DNA of 35,845 nt, taken from assembly GCF_900143065.1 (NCBI RefSeq), contig NZ_FRCX01000024.1, positions 1 through 35,845 of the forward strand, given 5' to 3'. The notes beneath the pieces are model-generated. The model searched no databases. It saw only the letters and a program-made list of their open reading frames with translations, and was not told the DNA's origin. Made by a program: the position numbers and the translations under genes. Source of the stretch: Duganella sacchari. GTDB lineage: Bacteria; Pseudomonadota; Gammaproteobacteria; Burkholderiales; Burkholderiaceae_D. Shown here piece by piece: positions 7,192 through 15,760 of the stretch; the first letter of the stretch is position 1, and every line of letters starts with the position of its first letter.

Positions 7192-8474
7192 AAGCCCTGC
7201 TGCTTGCCGCTGTCGCATCGGGACAAGGCAAGACCACTGTCACCGCAGCACTGGCGCGCAAGCTGGTCCGCCTGGGACGACGCGTGCGCGTATTCAAGTG
7301 CGGCCCGGACTTCATCGATCCCATGCTGCTGGAACGCGCCAGCGGCGCACCGGTGCGCTCGCTGGATTTGTGGATGGTGGGTAAAGAGCTGTGCAGCCTA
7401 CAACTGGCGCAAGCCGCTGCGGAAGCGGACGTGATCCTTATCGAGGGCGTCATGGGCCTGTACGACGGCACACCCTCATCAGCCGACCTGGCGCGCGAAT
7501 TCGGCGTGCCTGTGATGGCGGTGATCGACGCAGGCGCCATGGCGCAAACCGCCGGCGCCCTGGTGCTCGGGTTGCGCGACTATGGCCCGGTCGAGATGGC
7601 CGGTGTCATCGCCAACCGCGTCGCCAGTGAAGGCCACGCCAAAATGGTGGCAACCTCGCTACGCGACATTCCACTGTTCGCCACCCTGCCCAAGCAGGCC
7701 AGGTCACTGCCGGAACGCCACCTCGGCCTGGTCCTGCCGGGTGAGGTGAATGATATCGACCAGCTGCTTGATGAACTGGCCGACCAGCTGGTGTTCGACC
7801 AGGCAGCGTGGGACAGCCTGCGCCCGGTCGATCTGGGCGCCGCGCCCGCCGCCACGCAAACGGAACCGCTGCTGGCCGGGAAAACCATCGCCATTGCGCG
7901 CGACGCCGCCTTCATGTTTATCTATCCGGCCAACCTGGACACACTGCGCGCCCTGGGCGCGACGTTGAAATTTTTCTCGCCGCTGGCCGATGAAACGGTG
8001 CCGGCAGAGGCGGACGCGGTCTATCTGCCTGGCGGCTACCCCGAGCTGCACGCCGCGCAGCTGTCGCAGGCAGGCAACTGGCAGGCCTCCATACGCGCAG
8101 CGCACGCAGCGGGCATGCCGATTGTCGCTGAATGCGGCGGCATGATGGCGGTGGCAGACACGCTGGCGGACCAATCGGGCACAGTATGGAAAATGGCAGG
8201 CCTGCTGCCCGGTGCTGTGGCCATGCAGCCACGGCTTGCGGGACTCGGCTCGCAAGGCCTGCCCACGCCGCAAGGCATATTGCGCGGCCATACCTTCCAC
8301 TACTCGAAACTGGCAACGGACGTGGCGCCAGCCGCGTACACTAGCAAGCATCCCTCCGCTATACAAGGTGAGGCATGGTACCGCGCAGGATCGCTATCGG
8401 CCTCGTATTTTCACGCATACTTTCCATCCAATCCGGCGGCAAGCGCCGCTTTGTTTCTTAGGAGTGTGATATGA
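7185..8474 (+). CDS. cobB: Cobyrinate a,c-diamide synthase (CobB/CbiA)
   Basis: This glutamine-dependent amidotransferase amidates the a and c carboxylates of cobyrinic acid using ATP. The 429-aa product has an N-terminal dethiobiotin-synthetase-like domain with P-loop VASGQGKTT (about 10-18) and KCGPDFIDP. The C-terminal class I glutaminase domain has YLPGGYPELHA and the nucleophile Cys317 in ECGGMM. The ATG at 7185 follows a good GGGGA site within the cobO end. The stop overlaps cobU. Its substrate lies upstream of cobinamide, so simple cobinamide salvage would not need it. The cell must either make corrin rings elsewhere or salvage early intermediates. The CbiA versus CobB substrate choice (cobyrinate or hydrogenobyrinate) cannot be read from sequence here. 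Confidence 0.93.
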   Translation: MVKALLLAAVASGQGKTTVTAALARKLVRLGRRVRVFKCGPDFIDPMLLERASGAPVRSLDLWMVGKELCSLQLAQAAAEADVILIEGVMGLYDGTPSSADLAREFGVPVMAVIDAGAMAQTAGALVLGLRDYGPVEMAGVIANRVASEGHAKMVATSLRDIPLFATLPKQARSLPERHLGLVLPGEVNDIDQLLDELADQLVFDQAAWDSLRPVDLGAAPAATQTEPLLAGKTIAIARDAAFMFIYPANLDTLRALGATLKFFSPLADETVPAEADAVYLPGGYPELHAAQLSQAGNWQASIRAAHAAGMPIVAECGGMMAVADTLADQSGTVWKMAGLLPGAVAMQPRLAGLGSQGLPTPQGILRGHTFHYSKLATDVAPAAYTSKHPSAIQGEAWYRAGSLSASYFHAYFPSNPAASAALFLRSVI

Positions 8475-9019
8475 CACGTACACTGGTTCTGGGCGGCGCC
8501 CGCTCCGGCAAAAGCGCTTATGCTGAGCGTCTGGCCGCCGACTCGGGCAAGGAAGTCCTCTACATCGCCACCGCCACTGCTGGCGATGGTGAAATGGCGG
8601 CACGCATCGCCCACCACCGCGCCGGCCGTTCGCCGGAATGGACCACGGTTGAAGAGCCGCTGGCACTGGGCAACCAGCTGCTGCGCTGGTCCTCGCCCGA
8701 CCGCCTGATTATGGTGGACTGCCTGACGCTATGGCTCAGCAATCTGCTGTTCAGTGGCGGAGAAGAATATCCGGACGTTGGCGAGATCATCCTGCCGGCC
8801 CTGTTCCACGAACAGCAAGACATGCTAGCCAGCGCCCTGACCAAGTGCGCCAGCGACGTCGTGATGGTGTCGAATGAAGTCGGCCTGGGCATCATGCCCC
8901 TGGGCGCCGTGTCGCGCTGCTTCATGGACGAACAGGGACGCCTGAACCAGGCTGTCGCGTCGATCTGCGACCGCGTGGTGTTTGTGGCCGCAGGCTTGCC
9001 GCTGGTCTTAAAAGGATAA
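8471..9019 (+). CDS. cobU: Adenosylcobinamide kinase / adenosylcobinamide-phosphate guanylyltransferase
   Basis: CobU phosphorylates adenosylcobinamide and then adds GMP, giving adenosylcobinamide-GDP for CobS. The 182-aa product has the N-terminal P-loop LGGARSGKS (8-15), the region containing VDCLTLWLSNLL, and NEVGLGIMPLGAVSRCFMDE near 136-155. All are well conserved in the family. An AGGAG site six bases upstream of the ATG, inside the end of cobB, fixes the start. The overlap with cobB is four bases. Confidence 0.95.
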   Translation: MTRTLVLGGARSGKSAYAERLAADSGKEVLYIATATAGDGEMAARIAHHRAGRSPEWTTVEEPLALGNQLLRWSSPDRLIMVDCLTLWLSNLLFSGGEEYPDVGEIILPALFHEQQDMLASALTKCASDVVMVSNEVGLGIMPLGAVSRCFMDEQGRLNQAVASICDRVVFVAAGLPLVLKG

Positions 9020-9021
9020 CC

Positions 9022-9984
9022 GTGCTGAGTGGGCTGAGCTTTTCCACCATCGCCGTATTGATGGTGGCCGCAGTGCTGCTGGATCTGTGGTGGGGCGAGG
9101 TGCGCCGCTGGCATCCGCTGGTCGGTTTTGGCAACCTGGCCATGGCGCTGGAGCGCCGTCTCAATCGCGAAGGCCCGTTACGCTTTTTGCGCGGCGTGCT
9201 GGCGTGGATGCTGGCCGTGCTGCCCTTGACGGCACTGGCCGCACTGCTGGTCCATGCACTGGCCATGCCACTCGCGCAGTCTGTAGCTCACGCACTGCTG
9301 TTATATTTCGCACTTGGCTTGCGCAGCCTGCGCGACCACAATCTGCCGATTGCCGATGCGCTGGCCAGGAATGACCTGCCCGATGCCCGCCGCCTGACCT
9401 CCTACATCGTCAGCCGCGACACCACCAGCGCCAGCGAGATCGAGCTGACGCGCGCCAGTGCCGAATCGCTGCTGGAGAATGGCAACGATGCCGTCTTCGG
9501 CACGCTGTTCTGGTTCATCGTTGCAGGCGGGCCTGGCGCCGTGCTGTTCCGCATGGCGAATACACTGGACGCGATGTGGGGCTACCGCACGCCAAGGCTG
9601 CTGCAATTCGGCTGCGCCGCAGCCCGCATCGACGATGCGCTCAACTACATTCCCGCCCGTCTGACTGCGTTGTCCTACGTGCTGCTGGCGCCTGGCCTGC
9701 AAGGCAAACGCCGGGCATGGCAATGCTGGCGCGCGCAAGCTCCGGCATGGGATAGCCCAAACGCCGGTCCGACCATGGCCAGCGGCGCTGGTGCGCTTGG
9801 CGTGCAGCTGGGCGGCGCAGCCATCTACCACGGCCAGCTGGAACATCGCCCGGTGCTGGGTGACGGACCACCCGCTACCGGCGCCGATATCAACCGCGCC
9901 TGGCTGCTGGTCGCGCGCACCACCGCGCTGTGGCTGGCCATCGCCTGTACTGTTGCGGCCATCATGGAGTACACACATGCTTGA
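9022..9984 (+). CDS. cbiB: Adenosylcobinamide-phosphate synthase
   Basis: CbiB (CobD in Pseudomonas naming) is a membrane enzyme that attaches the aminopropanol arm, from threonine-derived (R)-1-amino-2-propanol phosphate, to adenosylcobyric acid. The 320-aa product shows the N-terminal signature DLWWGEVRRWHPLVGFG. It also has NTLDAMWGYR (about 177-186), SPNAGPTMASGAGALGVQLGG (about 249-269, counted with the preceding Asp-Ser) and several hydrophobic helices. Translation starts at GTG 9022, supported by AAAGGA at 9011-9016. The next ATG, at 9060, would cut into the first membrane helix. The end overlaps the next gene by eight bases, whose product makes its aminopropanol phosphate. Confidence 0.93.
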   Translation: MLSGLSFSTIAVLMVAAVLLDLWWGEVRRWHPLVGFGNLAMALERRLNREGPLRFLRGVLAWMLAVLPLTALAALLVHALAMPLAQSVAHALLLYFALGLRSLRDHNLPIADALARNDLPDARRLTSYIVSRDTTSASEIELTRASAESLLENGNDAVFGTLFWFIVAGGPGAVLFRMANTLDAMWGYRTPRLLQFGCAAARIDDALNYIPARLTALSYVLLAPGLQGKRRAWQCWRAQAPAWDSPNAGPTMASGAGALGVQLGGAAIYHGQLEHRPVLGDGPPATGADINRAWLLVARTTALWLAIACTVAAIMEYTHA

Positions 9985-10957
9985 ACACGGCGGCAATCTG
10001 CGCGACGCCGCAAAACGCTTTGGCCGCGAGGACTGGGTTGATCTGTCCACCGGCATCAATCCCCATTGGTATCCGGCGCCGGTGGTGGCGAACAATGCCT
10101 GGCATCGTCTGCCGGAGCCTGATCCAGCGCTCACCGCTGCGGCGCAAGCTTTCTACGGCGCACCGCAGATGCTGCCGGTGGCTGGCACGCAGGCAGCAAT
10201 TCAGGCGCTGCCCCGTTTGCGCACCCCATCGCGCGTGGCAGTCAGCGCGCCATCCTATGCGGAGCATGCACACCACTGGGCCGGCCATGGCCATGCGATG
10301 ACGCTGACGCCCTATGCAGACCTGGCGGCCGCTGTCGCCCATCACGATGTCGTTGTCGTCGTCAATCCGAACAATCCCACCGGCGACGTCGTCCCTGCCG
10401 CCCAGCTTCTGCAATGGGCCGGCGACCTGGCGGCGCGTGGCGGCTGGCTGGTAGTCGATGAGGCGTTTGGTGATACGGCGGCGGGCAACAGCGTCGCCGC
10501 GCACACCGCGCAACCTGGCCTCATCGTACTGCGCTCGGTTGGCAAATTCTTCGGCCTGGCCGGGATTCGTCTGGGCTTTGTAGCGGCCCACGCCGGTCTG
10601 CTGCGCGACCTGGCGGACCTGCTGGGTCCATGGACCATCAGCGGCCCGGCGCAGCAGATCGCTGTGGCGGCCCTGAGTGACCAGGCCTGGCAGGCAGCGA
10701 CGCGCAAGCAGCTGCATGCCAGCGGCGAACGTCTGCGCGCACTGCTGGCGGCGCACGGCATTCAATCCTGCGGCACGCCACTGTTCCAGTGGTGGGCGGA
10801 GCCCCAACCGGAAGCGTTCTGGCAGCACATGGCGGAGCGCGGCATCTGGGTACGGCTTTTTACGCAAGCGGCACGCGGCATCCGTCTTGGCCTGCCGCCG
10901 GACGAAGCAGGCTGGCAACGCCTGCAAGCAGCACTCACTGAATGGAGCAAGCAATGA
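9977..10957 (+). CDS. cobD: Threonine-phosphate decarboxylase (PLP aminotransferase fold)
   Basis: This enzyme decarboxylates L-threonine O-3-phosphate to (R)-1-amino-2-propanol O-2-phosphate, the arm that CbiB uses. It is called CobD in Salmonella and CobC in Pseudomonas. The 326-aa fold-type I PLP protein has DLSTGINP (22-29), NPNNPTG (130-136), Asp161 and the PLP Lys190 in SVGKFFGLAGIRLG. This is the typical pattern of the family within histidinol-phosphate aminotransferase-like proteins. The ATG at 9977 overlaps cbiB by eight bases. A longer reading would run far into cbiB. The threonine kinase that makes the substrate (PduX type) is not in the window. Confidence 0.92.
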   Translation: MLEHGGNLRDAAKRFGREDWVDLSTGINPHWYPAPVVANNAWHRLPEPDPALTAAAQAFYGAPQMLPVAGTQAAIQALPRLRTPSRVAVSAPSYAEHAHHWAGHGHAMTLTPYADLAAAVAHHDVVVVVNPNNPTGDVVPAAQLLQWAGDLAARGGWLVVDEAFGDTAAGNSVAAHTAQPGLIVLRSVGKFFGLAGIRLGFVAAHAGLLRDLADLLGPWTISGPAQQIAVAALSDQAWQAATRKQLHASGERLRALLAAHGIQSCGTPLFQWWAEPQPEAFWQHMAERGIWVRLFTQAARGIRLGLPPDEAGWQRLQAALTEWSKQ

Positions 10958-11838
10958 AAAAACTGATCTTCGCCACAGCCCTGCTGGCTGCGGCCACCGC
11001 CAGCGCCAGCGCCAGTGCTGCCCCCATCTCGGTGCGCGATGATGACGGCAATGTCGTCACGCTGCAAAAGCCGGCGCAACGCGTGATCGCCATGGCGCCG
11101 CACGTGACCGAACTGCTGTTCGCCGCCGGTGCGGGCGAAAAAATCGTCGGCGCAGTCACCTATAGCGATTATCCGGAAGCGGCAAAGAAGATTCCGCATG
11201 TCGGCGACAACCGTCTGATCGACATGGAACGCGTGGCAGCCATGAGGCCCGACCTCATCGTCATCTGGATGCACGGCGGCTTCGAGCGCCAGATTGAAGG
11301 CCTGCGCAAACTCGGCATCCCACTGTTCCACAGCGAGCCGGCCAAACTGGATGGCATTGCAGACAACGTGGTGCGGCTCGGCCAGTTGATGGGCACCGAA
11401 ACCGTGGCCAACGCCACCGCCGCCGACATCCGCGCGCAATTTGCCGCGATGGCGAAGCAGTATGCCAACCGCCCGCCGGTACGCCTGTTCTATCAGGTCT
11501 GGGACAAGCCGCTGTACACCTTGAATGGCAAATCCATCGTCAGCGACTCCATCCGCCTGTGCGGTGGTGTCAACATCTTCGCCGACCTGAAGGTGACAGC
11601 ACCGGTTGTCAGCATCGAAGGCGTGTTGCAGGAAAATCCGGAAGCCATTTTCGGTACCAGCGAAAAAGACTACGGCAGCGTCGATCTGTGGAAGCCCTAT
11701 CCCAATATGCTGGCTGTGAAAAACAACAATCTGTTCCGACTGCAGGGCGACCTGCTGAACCGCGCCGGCCCGCGCATGGTGGCAGGCACCAAGGCCCTGT
11801 GTGAAAAAATCGAAGAAGCCCGCCAGCACCGCAAATAA
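10954..11838 (+). CDS. btuF: Vitamin B12 periplasmic binding protein
   Basis: This 294-aa class III (helical-backbone) binding protein would deliver corrinoid to BtuCD. The start at 10954 is chosen over 10942 because GGAG at 10944-10947 is well spaced for it. It also gives a clean signal peptide MKKLIFATALLAAATASASA before AAPISV. The mature protein begins with the family pattern VTLQKPAQRVIAMAPHVTELLFAAGAGEKIVG and continues with VTYSDYPEAAKKIPHVGD, typical of BtuF-like proteins. It overlaps the previous stop in ATGA and ends one base before cobQ. Its place among biosynthesis genes ties uptake to assembly. Confidence 0.92.
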   Translation: MKKLIFATALLAAATASASASAAPISVRDDDGNVVTLQKPAQRVIAMAPHVTELLFAAGAGEKIVGAVTYSDYPEAAKKIPHVGDNRLIDMERVAAMRPDLIVIWMHGGFERQIEGLRKLGIPLFHSEPAKLDGIADNVVRLGQLMGTETVANATAADIRAQFAAMAKQYANRPPVRLFYQVWDKPLYTLNGKSIVSDSIRLCGGVNIFADLKVTAPVVSIEGVLQENPEAIFGTSEKDYGSVDLWKPYPNMLAVKNNNLFRLQGDLLNRAGPRMVAGTKALCEKIEEARQHRK

Positions 11839-11839
11839 T

Positions 11840-13288
11840 ATGAAGTTCCCTTATTCCACCCTGATGGTGCAAGGCACCACCTCCGACGCCGGCAAAAGCA
11901 CCGTGGTTGCCGCCCTGTGCCGGCTGTTGAAACGACGTGGCGTACGAGTGGCGCCGTTCAAGCCGCAGAACATGGCGCTGAATAGCGCCGTCACCGCGGA
12001 CGGCGGCGAAATAGGCCGCGCGCAGGCCTTGCAAGCCATCGCTGCCGGCTTGCAGCCGCACACCGACATGAATCCGATACTGCTCAAGCCATCGAGCGAC
12101 ATCGGCGCCCAGGTCATCATCCACGGCAAAGTGCGCGCCCAGATGAATGCGCGCGACTACCATCAATACAAAACCGTGGCCATGCAGGCCGTACTGGAAT
12201 CGCATGACCGCCTGCTGGAGCAATACGACAGCGTGGTGGTGGAAGGCGCGGGCAGCCCGGCGGAAATCAATCTGCGCGACCGCGACATCGCCAACATGGG
12301 CTTTGCGGAAAAGGTGGACTGCCCGGTAATACTGGTGGCGGACATCGACCGTGGCGGCGTGTTCGCCCACATCGTTGGCACGCTGGCCTGCCTGTCGGAG
12401 AGCGAACGCAAACGCACCATTGGTTTCGTCATCAACCGCTTCCGTGGCGACATCAAGCTGCTGGAGCCTGGACTGGACTGGCTGGAGCAGCAGACCGGCA
12501 AGCCGGTGCTGGCCGTGCTGCCCTACCTGCATGGCCTGTTCCTGGATGCTGAAGATGCCGTGCAGCCGGTACAGGCCGAGCGCGGCGCGTTCCGCGTGGT
12601 GGTCCCCAGCCTGCCGCGCATAAGCAATCACACTGACTTTGACGCACTGCGTGCTCACCCGGACGTCGATCTGCGCTTTGTCCGCCAGGGCGAACCGATT
12701 CCGCCAGCAGATCTCATCATCCTCCCCGGCAGTAAAAACACGCGTGGCGATCTGGAATGGCTGCGTGCCCAAGGCTGGCCGGCGCAGATCCAGCGCCACC
12801 TTCGCTACGGCGGCAAAGTCATCGGCGTCTGCGGCGGCTTCCAGATGCTGGGCCGCGAAGTGACCGACCCACTGGGCATGGAAGGCCAGGCCGGCGTATC
12901 GCCCGCACTCGGCCTGCTCGACATGCGGACGGAAATGAGTCCGGACAAGCGGCTGGTGCAAGTCCAGGGCACCTGCGCCTTCGACCACGCACAAGCACCG
13001 GTCGCCGGTTACGAAATCCACATGGGCGTGTCCACCGGCAGCGCGCTGGCCAGGCCTGCTTTCTTCATCGACGGCCGCCCGGAAGGTGCGCTGTCCGACG
13101 ATGGCCAGATACTGGGCACCTACCTGCACGGTTTGTTCGACACGCCGCAAGCCATCAGCGCCCTTCTCCGATGGGCCGGGCTCCATTCGGACAACACCGT
13201 GGACACTTCCGCCCTGCGCGAAGCCAGTCTGGATCGGATTGCCGACGCCACGCAGCCACTCCTCGACGCACTGATCGCATTGAAATGA
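11840..13288 (+). CDS. cobQ: Cobyric acid synthase (glutamine-hydrolysing)
   Basis: CobQ/CbiP amidates four side chains (b, d, e, g) of adenosylcobyrinate a,c-diamide to give adenosylcobyric acid. The 482-aa length is typical. The N-terminal domain has QGTTSDAGKST (about 9-19), PFKPQNMALNSAVT and GSPAEINLRDRDIANMGFA. The C-terminal glutaminase domain has the nucleophile Cys331 in GVCGGFQMLG and YLHGLFD near the end. The start at 11840 sits one base after btuF. A longer in-frame start at 11801 would overlap btuF and has no motif support. The stop overlaps bluB (ATGA). Confidence 0.96.
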   Translation: MKFPYSTLMVQGTTSDAGKSTVVAALCRLLKRRGVRVAPFKPQNMALNSAVTADGGEIGRAQALQAIAAGLQPHTDMNPILLKPSSDIGAQVIIHGKVRAQMNARDYHQYKTVAMQAVLESHDRLLEQYDSVVVEGAGSPAEINLRDRDIANMGFAEKVDCPVILVADIDRGGVFAHIVGTLACLSESERKRTIGFVINRFRGDIKLLEPGLDWLEQQTGKPVLAVLPYLHGLFLDAEDAVQPVQAERGAFRVVVPSLPRISNHTDFDALRAHPDVDLRFVRQGEPIPPADLIILPGSKNTRGDLEWLRAQGWPAQIQRHLRYGGKVIGVCGGFQMLGREVTDPLGMEGQAGVSPALGLLDMRTEMSPDKRLVQVQGTCAFDHAQAPVAGYEIHMGVSTGSALARPAFFIDGRPEGALSDDGQILGTYLHGLFDTPQAISALLRWAGLHSDNTVDTSALREASLDRIADATQPLLDALIALK

Positions 13289-13935
13289 ATCCGCACGCTT
13301 ACACCGACGCCGAAATCTTCGGCGTCTACCGCGCCATCCGCGAACGCCGCGATGTGCGCCACTTCAAACCAGGTCCCTTGGAAGACGGCCAGCTGAAACG
13401 TTTTCTTGAAGCCGCCCACAATGGCCCCAGCGTCGGCTACATGCAACCATGGCGCTTCGTCCGGATCACAGACGGCGCACTGCGGGTGCGTATTCACCAG
13501 CATGTGAACGAAGAGCGCATCAAGACTGCGGAAGCGCTGGGCAAGCGCGCCGAAGACTTCATGCGTCTCAAGGTGGAAGGCATACTGGAATGCGCGGAAG
13601 TGCTGGTCGTCGGCCTGATCGACAAGCGCGATGAGTACGTGTTCGGCCGCCGCACCATGCCGGAGATGGACCTGGCCTCCGCCGCCTGCGCGCTGCAAAA
13701 TTTCTGGCTCGCTGCGCGCGCGGAAGGCATCGGTGCGGGCTGGGTCTCGATGTTCGATCCGCAGCAGCTGCGCGAGATCGTCGGCATGCCGGAAGGCAGC
13801 CAGCCGATCGCCGTGCTGTGCGTGGGGCAGGTGCACGAGTTCTACACCGCGCCCATGCTGGAACTGGAGAAGTGGGACCAGCGCCGGCCGATCAGCGAGA
13901 TTCTGTTCGAAAACCGCTGGGACAACGCCGCCTGA
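13285..13935 (+). CDS. bluB: 5,6-dimethylbenzimidazole synthase
   Basis: BluB uses oxygen to break down reduced FMN into 5,6-dimethylbenzimidazole, the lower ligand of true B12. The 216-aa nitroreductase-fold protein has RRDVRHF (21-27), which in characterised BluB carries the active-site Asp (here Asp23; from memory). It also has SVGYMQPW (49-56), diagnostic against ordinary nitroreductases, and GWVSMFDP with Ser155 in the place of the essential Ser. It is the last gene of the B12 run and starts in an ATGA overlap with cobQ. Together with CobT it implies aerobic synthesis of DMB-cobalamin rather than pseudocobalamin. Confidence 0.95.
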   Translation: MNPHAYTDAEIFGVYRAIRERRDVRHFKPGPLEDGQLKRFLEAAHNGPSVGYMQPWRFVRITDGALRVRIHQHVNEERIKTAEALGKRAEDFMRLKVEGILECAEVLVVGLIDKRDEYVFGRRTMPEMDLASAACALQNFWLAARAEGIGAGWVSMFDPQQLREIVGMPEGSQPIAVLCVGQVHEFYTAPMLELEKWDQRRPISEILFENRWDNAA

Positions 13936-13938
13936 TGC

Positions 13939-15666
13939 TTACGCCGGGCATTCCTCGATGCGGCGATTGCCCGGCCCCGGCAGCACACGCAGACTGCGTT
14001 CCGTCGCTGCCGTGAACTCATGCTTGAACACCGTATCGACAAAGCGCCAGTCGCAGCGCACCTGATCGTGGCTGGCGGTGACGATCATATAGCCTCGCTT
14101 GCTGGTCTGCGCGTAATACAGCGGTTCGATCAGATCCACCATCATGCTGGCCACATCTTCCGGGTCACGGTCGTGATACGCGCCCTCCATGCCCGGCGAT
14201 GACACCGACGCGGTTGCAAACTCCACGCCTACCTGCTTGCCCTGCACATCGTGCAGATCGCTGGCCCAGGCGTTATGGGTGTCGCCTGCCAGCACCACCA
14301 GGTTTTTGCGGTGTTTCTGCATCATTTCAAACACTTGCTCGCGGTCGGCCTGATAGCCGTCCCACGAATCCAGATAGCACGGCAAGGTCGTGCCAGACAG
14401 CCAGCGCTGCTGCTTCGCATTGACGCAGGATGGATCTGCCTTGGCGCGTTTCTTGAGTGCGGAATAATCGGTGCAGTTGCACTCGCCCATGACCACGGCA
14501 GTGGGGTATTCCATGCGCGCCATCAGCACCTGCTGACCCAGCATCTGCCAGCGCGCCCTGGAGCGAACCACCTGCCCTTCCAGCCATGCCATCTGTTCAC
14601 GGCCTATCATCTGGCGGCGCGGCGAGCAGACATCCTGCTTGTACTTCTCCACGTCGAAGTGTTTGTGCTCGTCGTAATAGGAAGACATCATCAGCTGCTG
14701 GTCACGCGCGATCAGGCGCGTATCGAGCATGTGCAGCGAAACGATGCCGCCGAAGTCGAACGAGCGGTAAATCTTGTCCGGCGTTGCCGCATCCGGCACG
14801 CGTATCGGCATCCATTCGTGATAGGCCGTTATCGCCGCCAGCTTGCGCAGTTCGAACGGACCATACTTGCTGGCCTTGTGATCGACCGAGCCATCGCGCC
14901 AGGTATCGTCGGCGAATTCATGATCGTCCCACACCACGATAAACGGCATGGCCGCATGCACGGCCTGCAAATCCGGGTCCGACCGGTACTGCGCGTAGCG
15001 GCGGCGATAGTCGTCCGTACGCAACAGCAGCTCGCGCGGTTCGGACACGCGGCCCAGCGCCTCCGCATTGCCGCAGGCGTAGCCCGTGCTTTCGTATTCG
15101 TAGATGTAGTCGCCGATGTGCAGCGCGGCGTCGATATCGTCTTGGCGCGCGGCGTCGGCATAGACGTTGAAATAACCGGCTGGATAATTCGAACACGAGA
15201 ACACCGCCAGCCGCACCTGGCGCACGTCGCTGCGCGCCAGCGTCTTGGTGCGGCCGACAACCGACTTCTCACCATCAATGGCAAACTGATAGTAGTAGAC
15301 ATGGCCGGGCAGCAGGCCGCCGGCATCCACCTTGACCGTGAAATCGCGCTGCGCTGAAGTCACCACGCTACCCTGGCCGATGAGATTCTGCATGGCCGGA
15401 TCGGTGGCCATCTGCCAGTGCACGGGCATCTCGCCCGTGTGGCCGTGCGGCGGCGTGATACGCGTCCACAGGATAACGCGGTCGCTGAGCGGATCACCAC
15501 TCGCCACGCCATGGCGAAAACCCGGCGCGCCATTGTCGGCAATGCCGGCAGCAGTGCTGGTACACCCGCTCAAGCCACCCGCGCCCACGCCCAGCAACGC
15601 GGAGGATGCGGCCATCTGGCGGATAAAAGTACGGCGTCCGGTTGGTATTGGCGGTTTGATCTCCAT
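13939..15666 (-). CDS. phoD: PhoD-type alkaline phosphatase/phosphodiesterase, Tat-exported
   Basis: This 575-aa secreted metallophosphoesterase would release phosphate from organic esters outside the cytoplasm. The start at 15666 is preferred because GGGAGAGGAC lies directly before it. It gives a twin-arginine signal, RRTFIRQ at 11-17, followed by a hydrophobic run and a lipobox-like LSGC (Cys35). Family motifs seen are FSCSNYPAGYFNVYAD, HIGDYIYEYE, WDDHEFADDTW and LAGDTHNAW, which hold the metal ligands. Its stop is only three bases from the convergent bluB stop. Upstream lies a Pho-box-like site with a -10 (15698-15751), so PhoB control is likely. A more distal ATG at 15753 would cross that promoter. 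Confidence 0.92.
   Translation of the reverse strand: MEIKPPIPTGRRTFIRQMAASSALLGVGAGGLSGCTSTAAGIADNGAPGFRHGVASGDPLSDRVILWTRITPPHGHTGEMPVHWQMATDPAMQNLIGQGSVVTSAQRDFTVKVDAGGLLPGHVYYYQFAIDGEKSVVGRTKTLARSDVRQVRLAVFSCSNYPAGYFNVYADAARQDDIDAALHIGDYIYEYESTGYACGNAEALGRVSEPRELLLRTDDYRRRYAQYRSDPDLQAVHAAMPFIVVWDDHEFADDTWRDGSVDHKASKYGPFELRKLAAITAYHEWMPIRVPDAATPDKIYRSFDFGGIVSLHMLDTRLIARDQQLMMSSYYDEHKHFDVEKYKQDVCSPRRQMIGREQMAWLEGQVVRSRARWQMLGQQVLMARMEYPTAVVMGECNCTDYSALKKRAKADPSCVNAKQQRWLSGTTLPCYLDSWDGYQADREQVFEMMQKHRKNLVVLAGDTHNAWASDLHDVQGKQVGVEFATASVSSPGMEGAYHDRDPEDVASMMVDLIEPLYYAQTSKRGYMIVTASHDQVRCDWRFVDTVFKHEFTAATERSLRVLPGPGNRRIEECPA
13943..13975 (+). other. Inverted repeat just after bluB
   Basis: GCCGGGCA (13943-13950) and TGCCCGGC (13968-13975) are perfectly complementary with a 17-base loop, starting 8 bases after the bluB stop. 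The repeat lies inside the 3' end of the opposing phosphatase gene. No U-tract follows, so it is at best a weak stop or an mRNA 3' stabiliser for the B12 operon. Confidence 0.35.
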
Positions 15667-15697
15667 GTCCTCTCCCATAGGCCGTAGCGATGTCCGC

Positions 15698-15751
15698 AAC
15701 TTACGCCCCATACGTGACGCGTGTGTGACCGTTCTGTTTATTTTGTGTGAC
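15698..15751 (-). promoter_or_regulatory. Pho-box array and -10 upstream of phoD
   Basis: On the minus strand the 18-mer CGGTCACACACGCGTCAC (15731-15714) has the 7-4-7 direct-repeat layout of the Pho box and matches 12 of 18 consensus positions. Ten bases later is TAAGTT (15703-15698), a -10-like hexamer. A third GTCAC (15751-15747) is exactly 22 bases upstream of the first, so the GTCAC units fall on an 11-bp phase with one unit missing. The same DNA is the upstream region of the divergent exporter gene. Confidence 0.6.
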
Positions 15752-15760
15752 AATCACCAC

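Noticed and set aside
15667..15753. A longer N-terminus for PhoD starting at 15753
   Set aside because: It would cross the Pho-box and -10 and place the twin-arginine signal about 40 residues inside; the ATG at 15666 has a strong ribosome site.
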